Positions 1 to 11,766 of a stretch of 64,000 bases of DNA are shown here, piece after piece. Below the pieces are notes generated by a model, which saw nothing but the letters and a program-made list of their open reading frames with translations, ran no database searches and was not told where the DNA came from. Each line of letters starts with the position of its first letter. Position 1 is the first letter of the stretch. This stretch comes from Metellina segmentata (Eukaryota; Arthropoda; Arachnida; Araneae; Tetragnathidae): assembly GCA_947359465.1 (NCBI GenBank), contig OX375882.1:56480509-56544508 (forward strand). The letters are read 5' to 3'. The position numbers were made by a program, and so were the translations under genes.

Positions 1-262
1 ACGAGATACCTTGTCAAAGTCTGAGCAATTTTGCTAATGACGAGATATCTCGTCAAAATCTGAGCAATTTTGCTAATTACGAGATATCTCGTCAAAATCT
101 GATCAATTTTGCTAACGACGAGATATCTCGTCAAAATCTGAGCAATTTTGCTAGTGACATCTCGTCATCAAGATATTGCGGATTGTTTTACGATGAGGAG
201 ATCAAGATCTGTCAGTTTTTCTTCTGATGCTGAGATATTTCGTCCATACAGATCTGGTCAGT
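1..262 (+). mobile_element. Palindromic MITE (family A), left-truncated by the window edge
   Basis: The perfect palindrome GACGAGATATCTCGTC lies at 39-54 and 117-132, with a one-base variant at 78-93. The spacing is exactly 39 bp and each is followed by a 'tctgagcaattttgct' spacer. The unit starting at base 1 is a decayed fourth copy. The stretch from about 150 to 262 is the asymmetric middle of the element (a 'caagatattgcggatt' segment, then 'gatcaagatctg'). No coding capacity. The 39-bp periodicity is stronger here than in other copies. Confidence 0.8.
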
Positions 263-519
263 TCTGTGATTAAAATAAACATATATAAACGTGACATGTA
301 AGTGAATTAACGAACACTATGACAAGATTATTCCACTATTTACGAGTGGAAATTCGATTTCTTTAACACTTCAGTAGGTTTAAATTCGTGTCGAAAATTA
401 TCTTACAGTGGCCAGACTCTAATGGAAAAATCTGCACGATATTTTTAAAAGGTCTGGGTAAGAGACAAATTGTTTTTACTACTTGTATTTACATTCCGCT
501 TGGAGTAGTGAGACCTTTG

Positions 520-632
520 TCTCAACAATAGAAAAACTGACCAGATCATGATGAACGAGATATATAGTCATTAACAAAATTGGCCGGATCTCGATGAATA
601 AGATATTTTGTCGAAACCACTTGACGGATTAA
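520..632 (-). mobile_element. Palindromic MITE (family A), partial
   Basis: It carries the 'gaccagatcatgatgaacgagatat' and 'cgaaaccactt' pieces of family A with decayed palindromes. The right end runs into TTAA at 629-632, as in other copies. The left end is not clear. Confidence 0.65.
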
Positions 633-639
633 GGATGCA

Positions 640-1575
640 AATGAATCTCATAATTATATTATTTCATATTAGAGACATGCATTTCCATGCTTTAAGAAAT
701 AGACAGAGAAGAAACTTTGGATGGATAACATTTATTTAAAAATAATAATCAAGGATAGCAAAGATAAAAAATTAAGCAAATCTTCTTAAAGTGCCTAATT
801 ATTCCTTAAAAGAAATTATTCTCAAAAGGAATTATTCTGAATTATAAAGAACTATTCACCAAAAAGACTAATTCTGAATTTTGTTTTACAATGAAAACAT
901 ATTTTTCTTTATCCATCTATAACAGAATTTTTAGAAAACAAAAGTAATCTCAAGAATTATTTGATAAAGGATAGTGTTCAAATCTGAAATTATGATTCGT
1001 AAGAAATTTAATTAAAATTTTTTTTCTTCTTTCAAATGAATGGATTAAAGTAATTATACAAATTGGGATAGTAATTTTAACTATTGTTTAAAGGTCGCAA
1101 TTGTTTATTAAAAAGTCTGTTCCATACAGAAAATTTCCAGACGCATATTTCGAAAAACACTGAACTGTTTTAATTGACTTGTGACGTGAATTTTAATAAA
1201 AAGCTTTATAATTTCAGTTTTAAGCTGCTTTACTTCCAATGTAGTGTTTCGGATTTTGAAAATTGCAAATACTGCTACATAAATGTTCTCATGAAATTCA
1301 AAACTTATAGGCACAGCTACATTTACAATTTATTAGGTTCAGTTACATTTATAATTTATTAGGTTCAGATGGTTTTCCAGAGTTTGGCGATGGAAGAAAT
1401 TGTCTTTGGAAAAGAAGCCTTGAGGCATTAAAGTTTGAAAAATTCTGACACAAATTAGTGAAATTTTTTTGAAAATTATCTGTTTTCTAGTGTTTTTTTC
1501 AGAGATCAACATTGAACATATAGTGACATTCCAATTGAGATAATTGTACACGAAAACATTTTGCTTAAAGCGAAA
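640..1575. other. AT-rich non-coding stretch, nothing recognised
   Basis: A-rich sequence with 'gaattattct'-like words repeating around 790-890 and a two-copy ~29-bp duplication at about 1315-1372 ('acatttacaatttattaggtt'). The short reading frames on both strands have no recognisable motif. Confidence 0.6.
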
Positions 1576-1582
1576 ACAGCAA

Positions 1583-1797
1583 CCCTCCTGGTGGATGTCT
1601 CGACGATCTTGCCATTAGAAAAACTGACCAGATCTTGATGGACGAGATATCTCGTCATTAAAAGAAAACTAACCGGGTCTCGATCTCGTCACAATATGAA
1701 AATCAGCAATACCTGGACCACGAGATATTTCGTCACTAGCACAACTGGCCAAATCGTGATGGACGGGACATCTCGTCAAAACCCATTGGAGGATTAA
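1583..1797 (-). mobile_element. Palindromic MITE (family A), near full length
   Basis: It begins CCCTCCTGGTGG and ends in a GGAGGATTAA boundary (TTAA at 1794-1797), giving about 212 bp. A perfect palindrome is at 1641-1656. The order is left terminus, palindrome, a 'ctcgatctcgtcac' middle, a second pair of palindrome relics, and the right terminus 'aaacccattggagga'. Confidence 0.78.
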
Positions 1798-1859
1798 AAC
1801 ACCAGTTACTCAATAACACCAACCACTCTTAACCACGAAAACAAACAACTAAACAAACG

Positions 1860-3300
1860 AACAAATCAACATGCAACAGGTACCACACAACACAACACCA
1901 CGGCACTACCTCCCTACTCACCAAGCACACCTCAGCACGGCCACGTGCTCAACCTGTCCGAACCTGACAAGGTGGCCAGTCGATCGCTCCAGTCCATCCC
2001 CCAAGATCTGTGCCGGCGAGCATCACGCTGTGTCACCTATTCCCCTAAGCTCTGGAGCGCCACTTTGGGGGCGGTGGGGGGCACGGAAGGGTGGCCCTGG
2101 AGAGGAAGGGGGGTCGGAAGAGATGCAGAGCAAAACCAACACCAAAAAGAAGCAACCGATTTTTCACCATCACTCTCCGTTGAGTACGGATGCCGGCGTG
2201 CGCGCCTGTATGTATGAGGAACGCCTTGATTCTTCTTCTCGCTGGCCAAACAATCCCCCTCCACCCCGTCCGTTTACATTTTCTCCACTGGCAGACGATT
2301 CCGGAGTCCGTCCGAGCTTCGTCATCACTAACACCCCCTCCCCCCAACCCCGGGAAAAGCGACGGCCTCCCTCCCCCCCCCGTTCGAAAAGCCCACCCCT
2401 TTTGTTTACCTTCGCGTCCCCCCTCCGCAGTGGTAACAAACGTCCGCGGCGTAGCCATGGCAACTAATGGAGTACCCAATCAAGTTTGTATTTATTCTTA
2501 CATAATACACAATCACGGGAAGCCCCCCCCCCGCCCGACGCGTCCACCGACACACGCGGTGCCCCCCTGTTATGGATTATGCAAGCAAAGAAAGGCGAGG
2601 GAGAGGGAGAGAGCCACGAAGAATATATCTATAGCCATATATACATATAGATATATATAAATAAAAAGAAGAGTCTCACTCTCTGTTCGTTCGGATAGTC
2701 CCAATATTTACTGAAGCCTCCACGGTCCTGGAACAAACAGAAAAGAGAGGAGAGCCTCGTCCCTCTCGGGTTGCATGTCCTTGGAAGCACCCCAGTCTCC
2801 GACCCCCCCATCTCAATATGGCTTCCCTGAAGAACCCCTGCGTTCCCCCCCCCCATCCGCCTTTTTCCTCTACTCGTAATTCAGTCCCAAAAGCCATGGC
2901 AAACAAAGCCCCTCCCCCCCAACCGACCCAAAGCGTTGCTTTAGCACGTGAAAGGTTAGATGCTGCTAGCTTGCCGGTTGTTTTAGGGGCCCCGTTTTTA
3001 TTTTTATTTATTTATTATTTTTTTCCCCTTCTTATTCTTCTTCATTCACCCCCTACCCCACAAAACGTGCGAGTTTTATACGGAGAGGTGCTGGAAATGT
3101 CACATACATACTATGGTCTCCATGGAAACGGGTTGCAGCATCTAATTCTTTATTGTCAGATCAGCCGTTTTTTATTTACAATTTTAAGCCCCCCTCCTCC
3201 AAAACCTTTTTCGGTCCCACATATTTTTGCGCGGACCTTTATTTTCGTCGGATGTAAGTTGTTTTATAAATATGGCATATGAAATTTTTTCCCTTCGGTG
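1860..3300. other. C-rich single-copy island
   Basis: It is strongly richer in C and G than its surroundings, with many poly-C runs (for example 2340-2400, 2524-2535 and 2847-2856) and a short AT patch at 2620-2670. Several 60-200 codon open frames occur on both strands, but they reflect base composition (proline and arginine runs) and none shows a protein motif. It could be a regulatory island; function is not visible. Confidence 0.5.
3116..3129 (+). promoter_or_regulatory. RFX X-box-like site
   Basis: GTCTCCATGGAAAC is an imperfect palindrome. It fits the general RFX-factor X-box pattern of two half-sites (RYYNYY and RRNRAC) around a 1-3 base spacer. It lies at the end of the C-rich island. 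X-boxes control ciliary and some neuronal genes, but no gene is visible nearby, so the role is inference. Confidence 0.4.
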
Positions 3301-3920
3301 AATGCAATTTTCGGATTCGTGCCCTAGTTCGTATGGGAATGTGTGCCCCGTGTTTAAGTAAACAGAAAAACAGCAACTCTGACGAAAATAACGCGTAACG
3401 TAGTTATGTTTCTTGGGGCGGATGGTATTTTTTGGACAAATAAGCGACGTCTTTAAGCTACCTGGATGAAATAAAATAGCTTAAGCTTACCTAGATAAAA
3501 TAAAAACAAAAGAAAAACTAACTTTATGTGTGAAAAAAAAAATCCAATTTTGGAAATCTTTATTTACCACATCTGACAAGACTGAAGTCGAAATAAAAAA
3601 AAGATACCAGGAAAAAAGAATCATTTATGAACAAAACAAATCAACATATAAGTATATTTAGATACATATTTTTAAAGGCAATTCAATTAGTTGTCAATGA
3701 GTTGCAATATTTTTATGAGCACATCTTGTGAGTTCAACCCTGTTTTTTTAAGGAATGTTCTTTACAAGAGATAAATATTTTTACAATTAAAAGAGATTGC
3801 ACATAAGTTGATCTGAATAACGTTTATGCTATCAAAATTGCATCAAAACTTTAAACTTCAGAAGGAAAAAAGAAAATTAAGCCTAGAAGAGAAATTTTAC
3901 TATCTATGTGGAAGTGTGTG
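3300..3920. other. Non-coding stretch, nothing recognised
   Basis: AT-rich sequence with A-runs. A short duplicated phrase ('aagctacctggatgaaataaaat' / 'aagcttacctagataaaataaaa') at 3456-3510 is the only structure seen. Confidence 0.5.
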
Positions 3921-4066
3921 GTAAATTCATAAGCTTATTCATAATTCATAAGTGAATCCATAATTCATAAGTGAATTCATAATTCATAAGTTAATTCATA
4001 ATTCATAAGTGAACTCATATTTCATAAGTGAATTCATAATTCATAAGCATGTGATAAATTCATAAT
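3921..4066. repeat. Short tandem repeat of 'attcataa' words
   Basis: Repeats of 'gtgaattcataattcata' of about 18-25 bp run through this stretch with small variants. It is a decayed minisatellite. Confidence 0.75.
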
Positions 4067-4439
4067 CAGTGATGAAAAAGGCAAAATCAATCTTAAATAT
4101 TTATTCCCATGAAATCAATCACCTTTTAAACCACAACCCATACTTTTTAAACTTGAAGAAAAATATGTGATTAAACCACAAATTCCAAACAAAAAATTGT
4201 GAGTAAAAAAGTAAAATTTTTATTTAGTCGTCATATTAATTTTTCAAACTCAATATGGAAATTTAAAAGGGAATATCATAACATCGGGTATTTTAAAGTA
4301 AATAAATTTGTCAAATCCTTTATCAAAAATTAGGATCTCCATGAAATTTATCAAGCATAATCATACATTGCGATGCAAAAGCTACCGTAGCGACAAAACT
4401 ATTGAATTTAACTCCATCAGGGGTTCATACCCATATATC

Positions 4440-4605
4440 TGCTCTGAAACCAGCAGTCTTCCCTGCATGATTTCTAACAAGTTTTGCCTTCCTGACCAAT
4501 ACAATCTTTTCCTAAGATTCTTTCCAACAGTCGATGTGGTTTTAAAGTCATGTGTGTTGGCAAGAGAAAGCAACACTACACTATCCAGAAACGAAGCTCA
4601 AAGTT
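4440..4605 (-). repeat. Family C element: tail, one internal unit, head motif
   Basis: Read on the minus strand, 4440-4492 gives the conserved tail ('gttagaaatcatgcaggga' then an 'agactgctgg' box). Next comes one copy of the ~40-bp unit (4495-4530, 'aatcttttcctaagattctt'). The head motif 'aacactacactatccagaaa' follows at 4570-4597. The same order is seen at 10.2-10.9 kb, so this appears to be the simplest copy of the family. Confidence 0.55.
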
Positions 4606-5118
4606 AAATGGATTTTACAATTCATTAATGGATGAGATTCTTACACATATTCTCATGTGACCATATGAGTCCCTTATAAAAGATTCATAAGCCTGTCCCC
4701 ATATGCTTATGATTTGTAAGCCTGTAAGAATTTTTTCAGTCCTCTTTGATGTTTTCATTGTGTGATGAGTGTTACACATCAGATTAAAAACATTTCTATA
4801 ATTACGGATTTCTTTTGAAATGGTAAAAACATTATTCAGTTACACATAGTTAGATGTCATACAGGGAATACTGGAGGTTGTAGACTGGATATCATCGCCA
4901 TAGACTCATTATCTGACATTTTTTTTAGAAGACACTAAAAAAATTTTCCCATACTTTATTTTCATTATGATGAGATACTAATAGCCGTATCACAATCTGT
5001 TTAAAAGACACAGAACACTGTCAAAAAGTGCTTATAAATTTTATTTCTTGTCCTAAAAACTTCTGCTCGTCTTTAAACAGCTGGTACGTAACAAATTCGT
5101 TTTGTCACTCCCGATGCT
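4606..5118. other. AT-rich non-coding stretch
   Basis: No gene recognised. A short relic of the family C tail ('agggaatactggaggttgtagactggatatc') lies at 4863-4893. Confidence 0.5.
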
Positions 5119-5311
5119 TGTCTCGACGAGATATCTCGTCATCTTAGCCAAACTATCTAGATTCTGATGGACGAGATATCTCGTCATTAAAAGAACAATG
5201 ATGGTCTCGTCATAATTAAAAAATCGTACATCTCGAGGATAAGATATCACGTCATTAGCAAAATTGGTCAGATACTGATGGACGAGATATCTCGTCGAAA
5301 CCACTTGGATA
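5119..5311 (-). mobile_element. Palindromic MITE (family A)
   Basis: Three perfect copies of GACGAGATATCTCGTC at 5125-5140, 5170-5185 and 5281-5296, separated by family A spacers ('gatactgatg', 'ttagcaaaattggtcag'). The right end is 'cgaaaccacttgg'. An open frame of about 109 codons crosses it on the minus strand but is only the translation of the repeat. Confidence 0.85.
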
Positions 5312-5389
5312 TTCAACAAGTTTCCGCTCTCAGTTGACAATATATGCTTGAATTTCGATAAATGCGTCATTTGAAAATTCAAAGCATGG

Positions 5390-6175
5390 ACGCGGAAATA
5401 TTCACATTACCGTTACACAGCACACCTAAATTGGCTTCTATTGAACGAATTTAATCGCTTGTCTTAAATAGCAATGTCACCATCTTTAGTATTAATCGCG
5501 CGCTTACCTCGCCGCTCTTTTAATCAATACAAAAACTATTGAGGCCTCTTCATGCATAACTAACAAGTCACCAGGGAGGTGAATAATTACTCAACAACAT
5601 CAGTCAACTAACTTCCCCTTTTGCTGTGTGTGTACATATCCATACACGAAACCTGCCTCGAACAATAACACCCACCAACAATAACTGTAATGAAGTAAGA
5701 GCATATCGCATACTCCTCGGATAAAAATCCCAACTCGGAAGGTACCAGACTTTTCCCGCACAGTTTTCGAAACACAAAAGGCCCGAGGGAAGAAAATGAA
5801 TCCAACCTCAAAGTCACCTTAATTCAAAGAATTCCGCCTCGCAGACAGACGAGGTGCTCACAAACACATATTTACCGTGTCCAGTGCAGCATAAAGGACG
5901 TTGGAGACGGTTTGTTGTTGTCCCGGAGTAATTTAGAAGTTTCCTAATGTTTCCGGTCCTCAGCCGGGAACTTGTAAACTCGGCAGCTTTCGCAGAAAGA
6001 GAGAGAGAGAATATTCTTTTCAGAAAAGCCTCGAAACCGTTTGTTTTAGCCGGGCTTCCATTCTTCATTCCGGTGTCGGGATCGCAGTCAAAGTGACGTT
6101 AGTGCGACACACATGCTCTGTGAGGTGTTAACCGGCTTTATGGGAAAGGAAGCTTTTCCAAGATGTATAACATCC
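5390..6175. other. Single-copy island, nothing coding recognised
   Basis: Moderate GC, no family repeats, and a (GA)n run at 5998-6010. Open frames are short and without motifs. Confidence 0.45.
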
Positions 6176-8400
6176 TCGTGTATCCTCGCAATACGCGGCA
6201 TGAATAGAAATAGAATTCGGGGTGTGAGGAGCTGTGTCTTGAAGTCTCCGCCAAGTCAACGCCAAATTAGTTACTGAGGAATAATCTGTCAAATCTTGCG
6301 GATTGGTGAAGAGAAATATAGGCGGTGATTATTCCGTACAGAAAATTGTAGACTACACCAGGAAATCGGTACTTATTTATAACCGAATAACAGCCACATA
6401 TTTAAAAAATTGCACATTGACTTTTATTAGTTAGGACTTATATTAATTGCATATTTATTATTATACGTTTAGTAGAAAATTGTACTGTACACAAAGAAAT
6501 TGGTACTTATTTATAAACGAATATCTGTTCTCACACTATGTGGCGTGAATAGAAACAGAATTCAGGGAGTGAGCTGTTTTGAAGTCTAAGCCAAGTCAAC
6601 GTCAAATTAGTTACTGAGGAATAATCTGTCAAATCTTGCGGATTGGTGGAGAGAAATAATGGCAGTGATTATTCCGTACAGAAAATTGAAGACTACACCA
6701 GGAAATCGGTACTTATTTATAACCGAATAACAGCCACATATTTAAGAAAATGCGTATTGAATTTATTAGTTAGGACTTATATTAATTGCATATTTATTAT
6801 TATACGTTTAGAAGAAAATTGTACTGTATACAAAGAAATCGATACTTATTTATAAACGAATATCTGTTCTCACACTATGTGGCGTGAATAGAAATAGAAT
6901 TCGGGAAGTGAGCTGTCTTGAAGTCTACGCCAAGTCAACGTCAAATTAGTTACTGAGGAATTATCTATCAAATTTTGCGGATTGGTGAACAGAAATAGTG
7001 GTGGTACTTGATTATTTAAAACAAAAAATTGTACCCTATACCATGAAATCGGAATTTATGACCGAATCGCCGAATGACACATTACAAATAAAATATGTTT
7101 TGACTTATATGAAGTTGCAAATTTATTGTTATACGTTTAGTAGAAAATTGTACTATACACTAGGAAATCGATACTAATTTATAAACGAATATACTTTCTA
7201 AAACAATGTGGCGTGATTAGAAATATAATTCGGGGTGTGAGCTGTCGAAGTCTCCACCAAGTCAACGACAAATTAGTTAGGGCTGGGGAATAATCTATCA
7301 AATCTTGTGTATTAGTAAAGCGAAATAGTGGCATTGATTATTTTGATTATTTAATACAGAAAATACAATACACCAAGAAATCGGTACTTATTTATAACCG
7401 AATAGCAACCACAAATTTAAAAAAATGTGTATCGACTTACATTAGTTACAATATTATTATTATTCGTTATGTAGACTAAAATATTAGCATATGTATTACA
7501 AGCAATTTTACTGACTTATATTAGTTTGGTATTATGGAATCTAATAATTTATATCCAATGAATCAAGAAGAAAATTTTGGGGGGATTTGATCTGTTTTTA
7601 AGTCACCATCAAGAAAACGACAAATTAGTTCGAGATTAGGAATAATCTATCAAATATTGAAAAAGAAATAGTGTTGTTATTTGATTATATAAATCAGAAA
7701 ATTGTACTAAACACCAGTAAATCGGTATCTATTTATAACCGAATAACAGACACAAACAAAAAAAGTGTATCAACTTATATTAGTTAGGTTCTTATATTAG
7801 TTCAAAATTTTATCGTTATACATTTTGCAGACTTGTATAAGCATACGAATAACAAACAATTTTTATTGACTTATATTACAGTTAGGTTTCATGGTAACAG
7901 CTAATTTTTATTCAATGAATCAAGCAGGAAATTATAATTTCCCAGGGGTTCAATGATGTTTCGCATTTGTCAGGCCAATAAAGAATTATTCAATCTGAGT
8001 TGAGGAATAATCTATCAAATTTTGCGGTTAGCGTTACTAGATTATTTAAAACAAAAGATTCTACCATACACAAGGAATCGGTACTTATTTATAACTGAAT
8101 AACAGCAATTTATAACAAAAATTGTGTATCGACTAATATTTGTTTGATTTTATGGAAAAAGTTCATTCTATTCAATGAATAAAGCAGAAGATTTGAACTT
8201 TTTGTGGGGTTTGAGCTCTCTTGAATCTCCGCCAGGCTAATGATGAATTATTTAATATGAGTCAAGAAATAATCTATCACATCTTGCAGATTGGTGAAGG
8301 GACATACTGGCGTTGTACTTAATTATTTAAAACAAACTGTACTTCTCACCAGGAAACCGATATTCATTTATAAACGAATAATAGCGCTATGCATAAAAAC
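6176..8400. repeat. Decaying tandem array, ~330-345 bp unit
   Basis: Units begin with 'ggcgtgaatagaaatagaattcgggg' (about 6197, 6541, 6880 and 7208, then weaker near 7545, 7890 and 8170). They contain a 'ttagttactgaggaataatc' box, a 'gaaatcggtacttatttata' box and a 'tagttaggacttatatta' box. The first three copies are very alike; divergence rises to the right. Within each unit the 'gaaatcggtacttatttataa' segment recurs as a shorter subrepeat. Confidence 0.85.
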
Positions 8401-8545
8401 ATTTTTTTATTCTAATATTAGTTTCCTTTTATGAAATCGATAAGGGGACATAGTAACTTTGATCAATCAATTTTGATTTTACATTTACAACAAAATGTTT
8501 TAAATGTAAAAATTAAAACACACTGCTGTATATATTATTCAAATA
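8401..8545 (+). repeat. Left copy of a 145-bp near-identical direct repeat
   Basis: It matches 9682-9826 with, by eye, a single base difference ('ttttgattttac' versus 'ttttgaatttac'). It lies at the decayed right edge of the 6.2-8.4 kb array. The near identity contrasts with the worn sequence around it. Confidence 0.85.
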
Positions 8546-9681
8546 AAGTTAAACATACATTACAGAAGGAACAAATAATTTTCACATATAATAACTGAAA
8601 TATTAAATTTTTTTAAACATTTAAATATTTAGTCCTACTTTGGAAATGTTTTAATTTTTCAATATTTTTCTTCATTTTTTTATTCTAACAATTCTGTGCA
8701 TGCTCTACAGTTATAGATTGTTTTTACCAATCTATTTAACAGACACTGTGTGACAGTAAAAAGTCAACCGATATTATAATTAAAAAATTACTAATATTTA
8801 AAAACTTCTTCCATGTACAAAGTTATGAAATGCATCGTACAAAACAAATGCCAAAAGTGTCGAATCTCTATTAATTACGAAAAGTCTAAGTATTTAAAAA
8901 GTATTGCAGTCATGAAAAGGCTCAGAAAAATGACTTTATATTAAAAAAAACTCTCAATACTCTAAATATTCAATGAAAAACTTTAATAACTCAATTGTAA
9001 CGAATCTGCAGCTATGAAATTTTGCAAACAATTCGTTATAGCTGTAAAATTAATGTAATACAGAAAACTGCTACTTTGGGTTAATTTTAGGGAAGTGCGT
9101 ATATCCATAATTTATATTCAATGAATCAAGTAAAGAATTTATATTCTCTTGCTTAGAGGAAAAATGTTTTACTATTCACTTCTAATTTTTTACCGTCGAT
9201 ATTAATTTATTTTGTGCCAGCATTATTATCCTTACATAAAAATAAATTAGTGAGTTTTTGCAGTAACAGGACATCGACAAATTGATAAATGTTTTGAAGT
9301 AATTTCTCTGCTTTGTGAAGTAGCTAATGTCATAAAGTAATTCAACCAAGAAACTTTCGTTCAGCTTGTTTTAAGCTGAACGATGATAAACTAAAACAAT
9401 ATTTTAGCTAATACGAATATTTGTTTTAAATTCTGGATAAGAAACAATAGATTATAAAATACTGATCTATTAAGAAATTATTTAGTAAGTTATTAATGAA
9501 TTTACCTCTAAACTTCTATTTAAAAAAATTAATAGCACTCAAGTGCATTCCGTTTGCTTCATACAGTTAAATTTTAAGACAGTTGAGATAAAAAGTAGAA
9601 TGCGATTGAATAATTTCCATACCAAAAGTGGTAAAACATAGGAGTAAATTTGAGACTAAGTGGAAGAAAATCAGTTGGTAC
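8546..9681. other. AT-rich segment between the 145-bp direct repeats
   Basis: No coding frame or known repeat recognised. It holds a perfect 11-bp hairpin at 9357-9383 (stem TCGTTCAGCTT, loop of five bases). Confidence 0.5.
9357..9383. other. Perfect 11-bp inverted repeat with 5-nt loop
   Basis: TCGTTCAGCTT at 9357-9367 pairs with AAGCTGAACGA at 9373-9383 around 'gtttt'. No adjacent feature explains it. Confidence 0.6.
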
Positions 9682-9826
9682 ATTTTTTTATTCTAATATT
9701 AGTTTCCTTTTATGAAATCGATAAGGGGACATAGTAACTTTGATCAATCAATTTTGAATTTACATTTACAACAAAATGTTTTAAATGTAAAAATTAAAAC
9801 ACACTGCTGTATATATTATTCAAATA
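9682..9826 (+). repeat. Right copy of the 145-bp direct repeat
   Basis: Near-identical to 8401-8545. The two copies bracket 1.1 kb of unrelated sequence. No TG...CA ends or primer-binding site are seen, so they are not obvious LTRs. Confidence 0.85.
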
Positions 9827-10204
9827 CAATGAAACCACTAAAATGAGTGGTACACCAGTGAAAATCATAAGTTCCAACTAATTTTAATATTAAGGCCATC
9901 CTTCTTTTCACACTAGGCAATACGCAAAGACAAGCCTACTAGATGTTGGCTTCATTGCAGAGTAACTCTTGCGCTAGTGAAAGTACATTTACAGATTATG
10001 CGACCCAAAGCTCAAATGTTTAAGAAGTGGTTGTACAACTTTTCCCGCACTCGATACCCCTAGACTAACAGGATATTTCCACGGCGCCAAACATGAATCT
10101 ATCTAACAGTTGCAGTGTCCTGTTGGCGATGTTTTATATGAAATAAATGAAAGCATAGCTCAAATTCATACAGTTAATGCAAAAATTATCCTTCTTAGGC
10201 ATAA
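9827..10204. other. Non-coding stretch, nothing recognised
   Basis: No array, element or convincing reading frame is seen. Confidence 0.4.
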
Positions 10205-10920
10205 TTCCCCCTTGCGACATAGTCTTTTCTGCATAACTTATAACAAGTATTGACTCATGGCCAATAGAATCTTTCTAAATAATTATATTCTAAGGATAGA
10301 AAAAATGGAATAATATCAAAGGATATTATACTGAAGGAAAAAGCAATAGAATCATTCAAAAGGATTGTATTGTAAGGAAATGAAAAACCAAACCTTAAGA
10401 AAGGATTCTATTATGAGCATGTGACTAACAGAACCTTAAGAAAGGATTCTATTCTAAAGAAAGGACATGATGATTCTTACCAAGGGATTCTATTCTAAGG
10501 AAAGGACATGATGATTCTTACCAAGGGATTCTATTCTAAGGAAAGGACATGATGATTCTTACCAAGGGATTCTATTCTAAGGAAAGGACATAGTGACTTA
10601 TCCATGGGATTATATTCTGAAAGGATATAATGACTATTTCCAAGGGATTCTTTTCTAAGGAGAGGATCAATAGACTCTTTCCAAGTGAATATTCTAAGAA
10701 AGGACCAATACTCTTTCAAAGGGATTCTATGTTAAAGACAACGATCAATAGAATGTAGTAAAACGTTCAAAGAATCCAAGGATTCTGTCACACAATAGAT
10801 GTAGTTATTTAATCATTAAGTTTTTAATTAATTTTTAATTTATTAATTTTTTAATTTAATTAAATTTTTGGGTAAGAGCAATTCTACACTATTCAGAAAT
10901 CTCATGACGCTCAGAGAGCT
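10205..10920 (-). repeat. Family C element with amplified ~42-bp internal repeat
   Basis: On the minus strand the family C tail lies at 10211-10256. The internal array occupies about 10265-10790, with several nearly perfect 42-bp copies of 'gattctattctaaggaaagg' at 10440-10590 and looser copies outside. An AT-rich run (10800-10870) follows, then the head motif 'ctacactattcagaaatctc' at 10884-10905. Three short open frames here are translations of the repeat. Confidence 0.7.
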
Positions 10921-11549
10921 TGTAATAGGCTAACTGTATAAAAGTATTTAACTATTGATGTACATACTAACTGTATAATATACTTCAATGGCTTAAATAT
11001 AATTTATTAATTACATAATAGACTAATATTCCTTGTGTGAGTATGTCCATTCATTTAAAGGTAAAAACATTGTTTGGCCTTACTAAGGTCAAAAGATTCA
11101 ATATTAGGCTTCACAGCCGAACATTTTATCATGACATAAACGCTTGGAAGAAATATCTATCATTGGCCATAAATGTAATAGAATAGCCTAACCAATTGTT
11201 TTTTACAATAAAATATATTTAATCAAATGTATACCAAAACTAGAAATTTTCTAAAATGTAAAACTGGTTTTCCAGCATTTCAAAAATTTTAAACTGAATA
11301 ATAGCCTTCAAAGATGGAGTAAAACCTTCACAAGCTCTTTTTTCATAAAGAACATAGTCGGCTAATATGTGGAACACACTACAAAACGTAGTTATGAGAA
11401 AACTGAGAGGAAAAAACGCTGCTCACTATGTGTTTTTATCACCAGTGTAAAGATGACTACATCCTGGTACAAAAAAGATAAAAACCTCAGATTTCGAAAA
11501 TTTTCAATTGGTGTTTTCCACTTGTAAGCAGACGATACAATAGTTCCAA
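10921..11549. other. AT-rich non-coding stretch
   Basis: No recognised gene or family repeat. Confidence 0.45.
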
Positions 11550-11766
11550 CCCTACAAGTGGTTTCGACGAGATATCTAGTCCATTGCGATCTGATCAATT
11601 TCGATATTTATGAGATGAATCGTTACCAAGGTGTTGTCGATATTTTGTACGATGACGAGACCAATATCTGGTCAATTTTTCTAATGACGAGATATCTCGT
11701 CTATCAATCCCTGGTCAGGTTTGCTAATGACATAATACCTCGTCGAGACAACCTCCAGGAAGGTTA
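11550..11766 (+). mobile_element. Palindromic MITE (family A), near full length
   Basis: It starts CCCTACAAGTGGTTTCGACGAG and ends CTCGTCGAGACAACCTCCAGG followed by AAGG and TTAA (11763-11766). This shows both inverted termini clearly. The middle has the asymmetric 'gatattttgtacgatgacgaga' segment, and a variant palindrome pair flanks 'ctggtcaatttttctaatgac'. Length about 213 bp. The right terminus continues directly into the tandem array beside it. Confidence 0.82.

Noticed and set aside
1..132. A CRISPR-like array at the window start
   Set aside because: The spacers are alike rather than unique, and the genome is clearly eukaryotic; it is a tandem repeat.
2037..3282. Several open frames of 75-198 codons on both strands in the C-rich island
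   Set aside because: They overlap on both strands, are proline- and arginine-rich because of composition, and show no motif, signal peptide or splice structure.
8401..9826. A solo or small LTR retrotransposon bounded by the 145-bp repeats
   Set aside because: No TG...CA ends, primer-binding site, polypurine tract or coding remains were seen between them.
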